From the NCBI RefSeq assembly GCF_009707325.1, contig NZ_CP046103.1, forward strand, positions 4,474,744-4,538,743: DNA of 64,000 bases, written 5' to 3'. The position numbers and the translations under genes are program-made. This stretch comes from Pseudomonas sp. IB20. Lineage in GTDB: Bacteria; Pseudomonadota; Gammaproteobacteria; Pseudomonadales; Pseudomonadaceae. Positions 63,901-64,000 of the stretch are shown here, one piece after another (the first letter of the stretch is position 1; every line of letters begins with the position of its first letter). The notes under the pieces are model-generated. The model did no database searches, was not told the origin of the DNA, and saw only the letters and a list, made by a program, of their open reading frames with translations.

Positions 63901-64000
63901 CTGTGGGAGCTGGCTTGCCTGCGATGTAGACAACTCGGGGTGTCAGCCAGCCCCAGTTGATGCCATCGCAGCGGTGCGGCGATCCGACAAGCCAGCTCCC
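63901..64000. repeat. REP pair at the window end
   Basis: TGTGGGAGCTGGCTTGCCTG near 63902 and the inverted CAAGCCAGCTCCC at the last bases form another doublet, cut by the window end. Confidence 0.85.

Overview
The window is about 60% GC and looks like chromosomal DNA from a fluorescent Pseudomonas (P. fluorescens group). Support comes from the codon use, the Pseudomonas-type REP elements (core GTGGGAGCTGGCTTGCCTGC and variants) in many intergenic gaps, and gene order shared with the P. aeruginosa PA4595-PA4615 region: ettA, morA, glyA, yjiA, yjiX, cstA, mapZ, radA, ankB, katB, mscL, fprB. No rRNA, tRNA, CRISPR array, insertion sequence or prophage was seen.

Layout. 1-4.2 kb: the end of an outer-membrane-like protein, a triplicated REP block, chorismate mutase, a DUF3077 gene behind a strongly folded leader, a lipoprotein, a GreA/GreB-like factor and gdhA. 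4.5-21.8 kb: the conserved ettA-to-fprB block covering translation, c-di-GMP signalling (morA, mapZ), one-carbon metabolism, pyruvate/peptide uptake, repair and oxidative stress; here katB is broken. 22-28.5 kb: a LuxR solo, rlmG, the cyanide-insensitive oxidase operon (cioA-cioB-DUF2474) with a perfect ANR box, and an MFS exporter. 28.6-32.3 kb: a three-subunit molybdenum aldehyde oxidoreductase. 33-36.3 kb: a purine permease with trmA and a DUF4160/DUF2442 pair. 36.5-42.2 kb: a quinate/shikimate catabolic cluster (aroQ, shikimate dehydrogenase, TetR regulator, 3-dehydroshikimate dehydratase, MFS importer) with shared candidate operators. 42-64 kb: housekeeping and accessory genes (EamA exporters, zinc metallopeptidase, tesB, HDAC-like amidohydrolase, rhlE, hrpB, a FieF-like transporter, two Lrp/AsnC regulators).

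The window also shows local decay and duplication. katB has an internal frameshift and no clear start codon. A DUF6515 gene is frameshifted by a 47-bp tandem duplication, and its 3' end runs into the convergent fieF-like gene. An endonuclease/exonuclease/phosphatase-family protein has lost three catalytic residues. Tandem duplications of 196/113, 86, 161 and 47 bp lie in REP-rich or low-complexity sequence.

The best candidates for undescribed biology are the folded leader before the DUF3077 gene, the paired operators of the quinate/shikimate cluster, the LuxR solo with its upstream palindrome, and a 29-codon reading frame followed by a terminator ahead of the DUF6515 gene. All identifications are by eye from sequence, without database searches.
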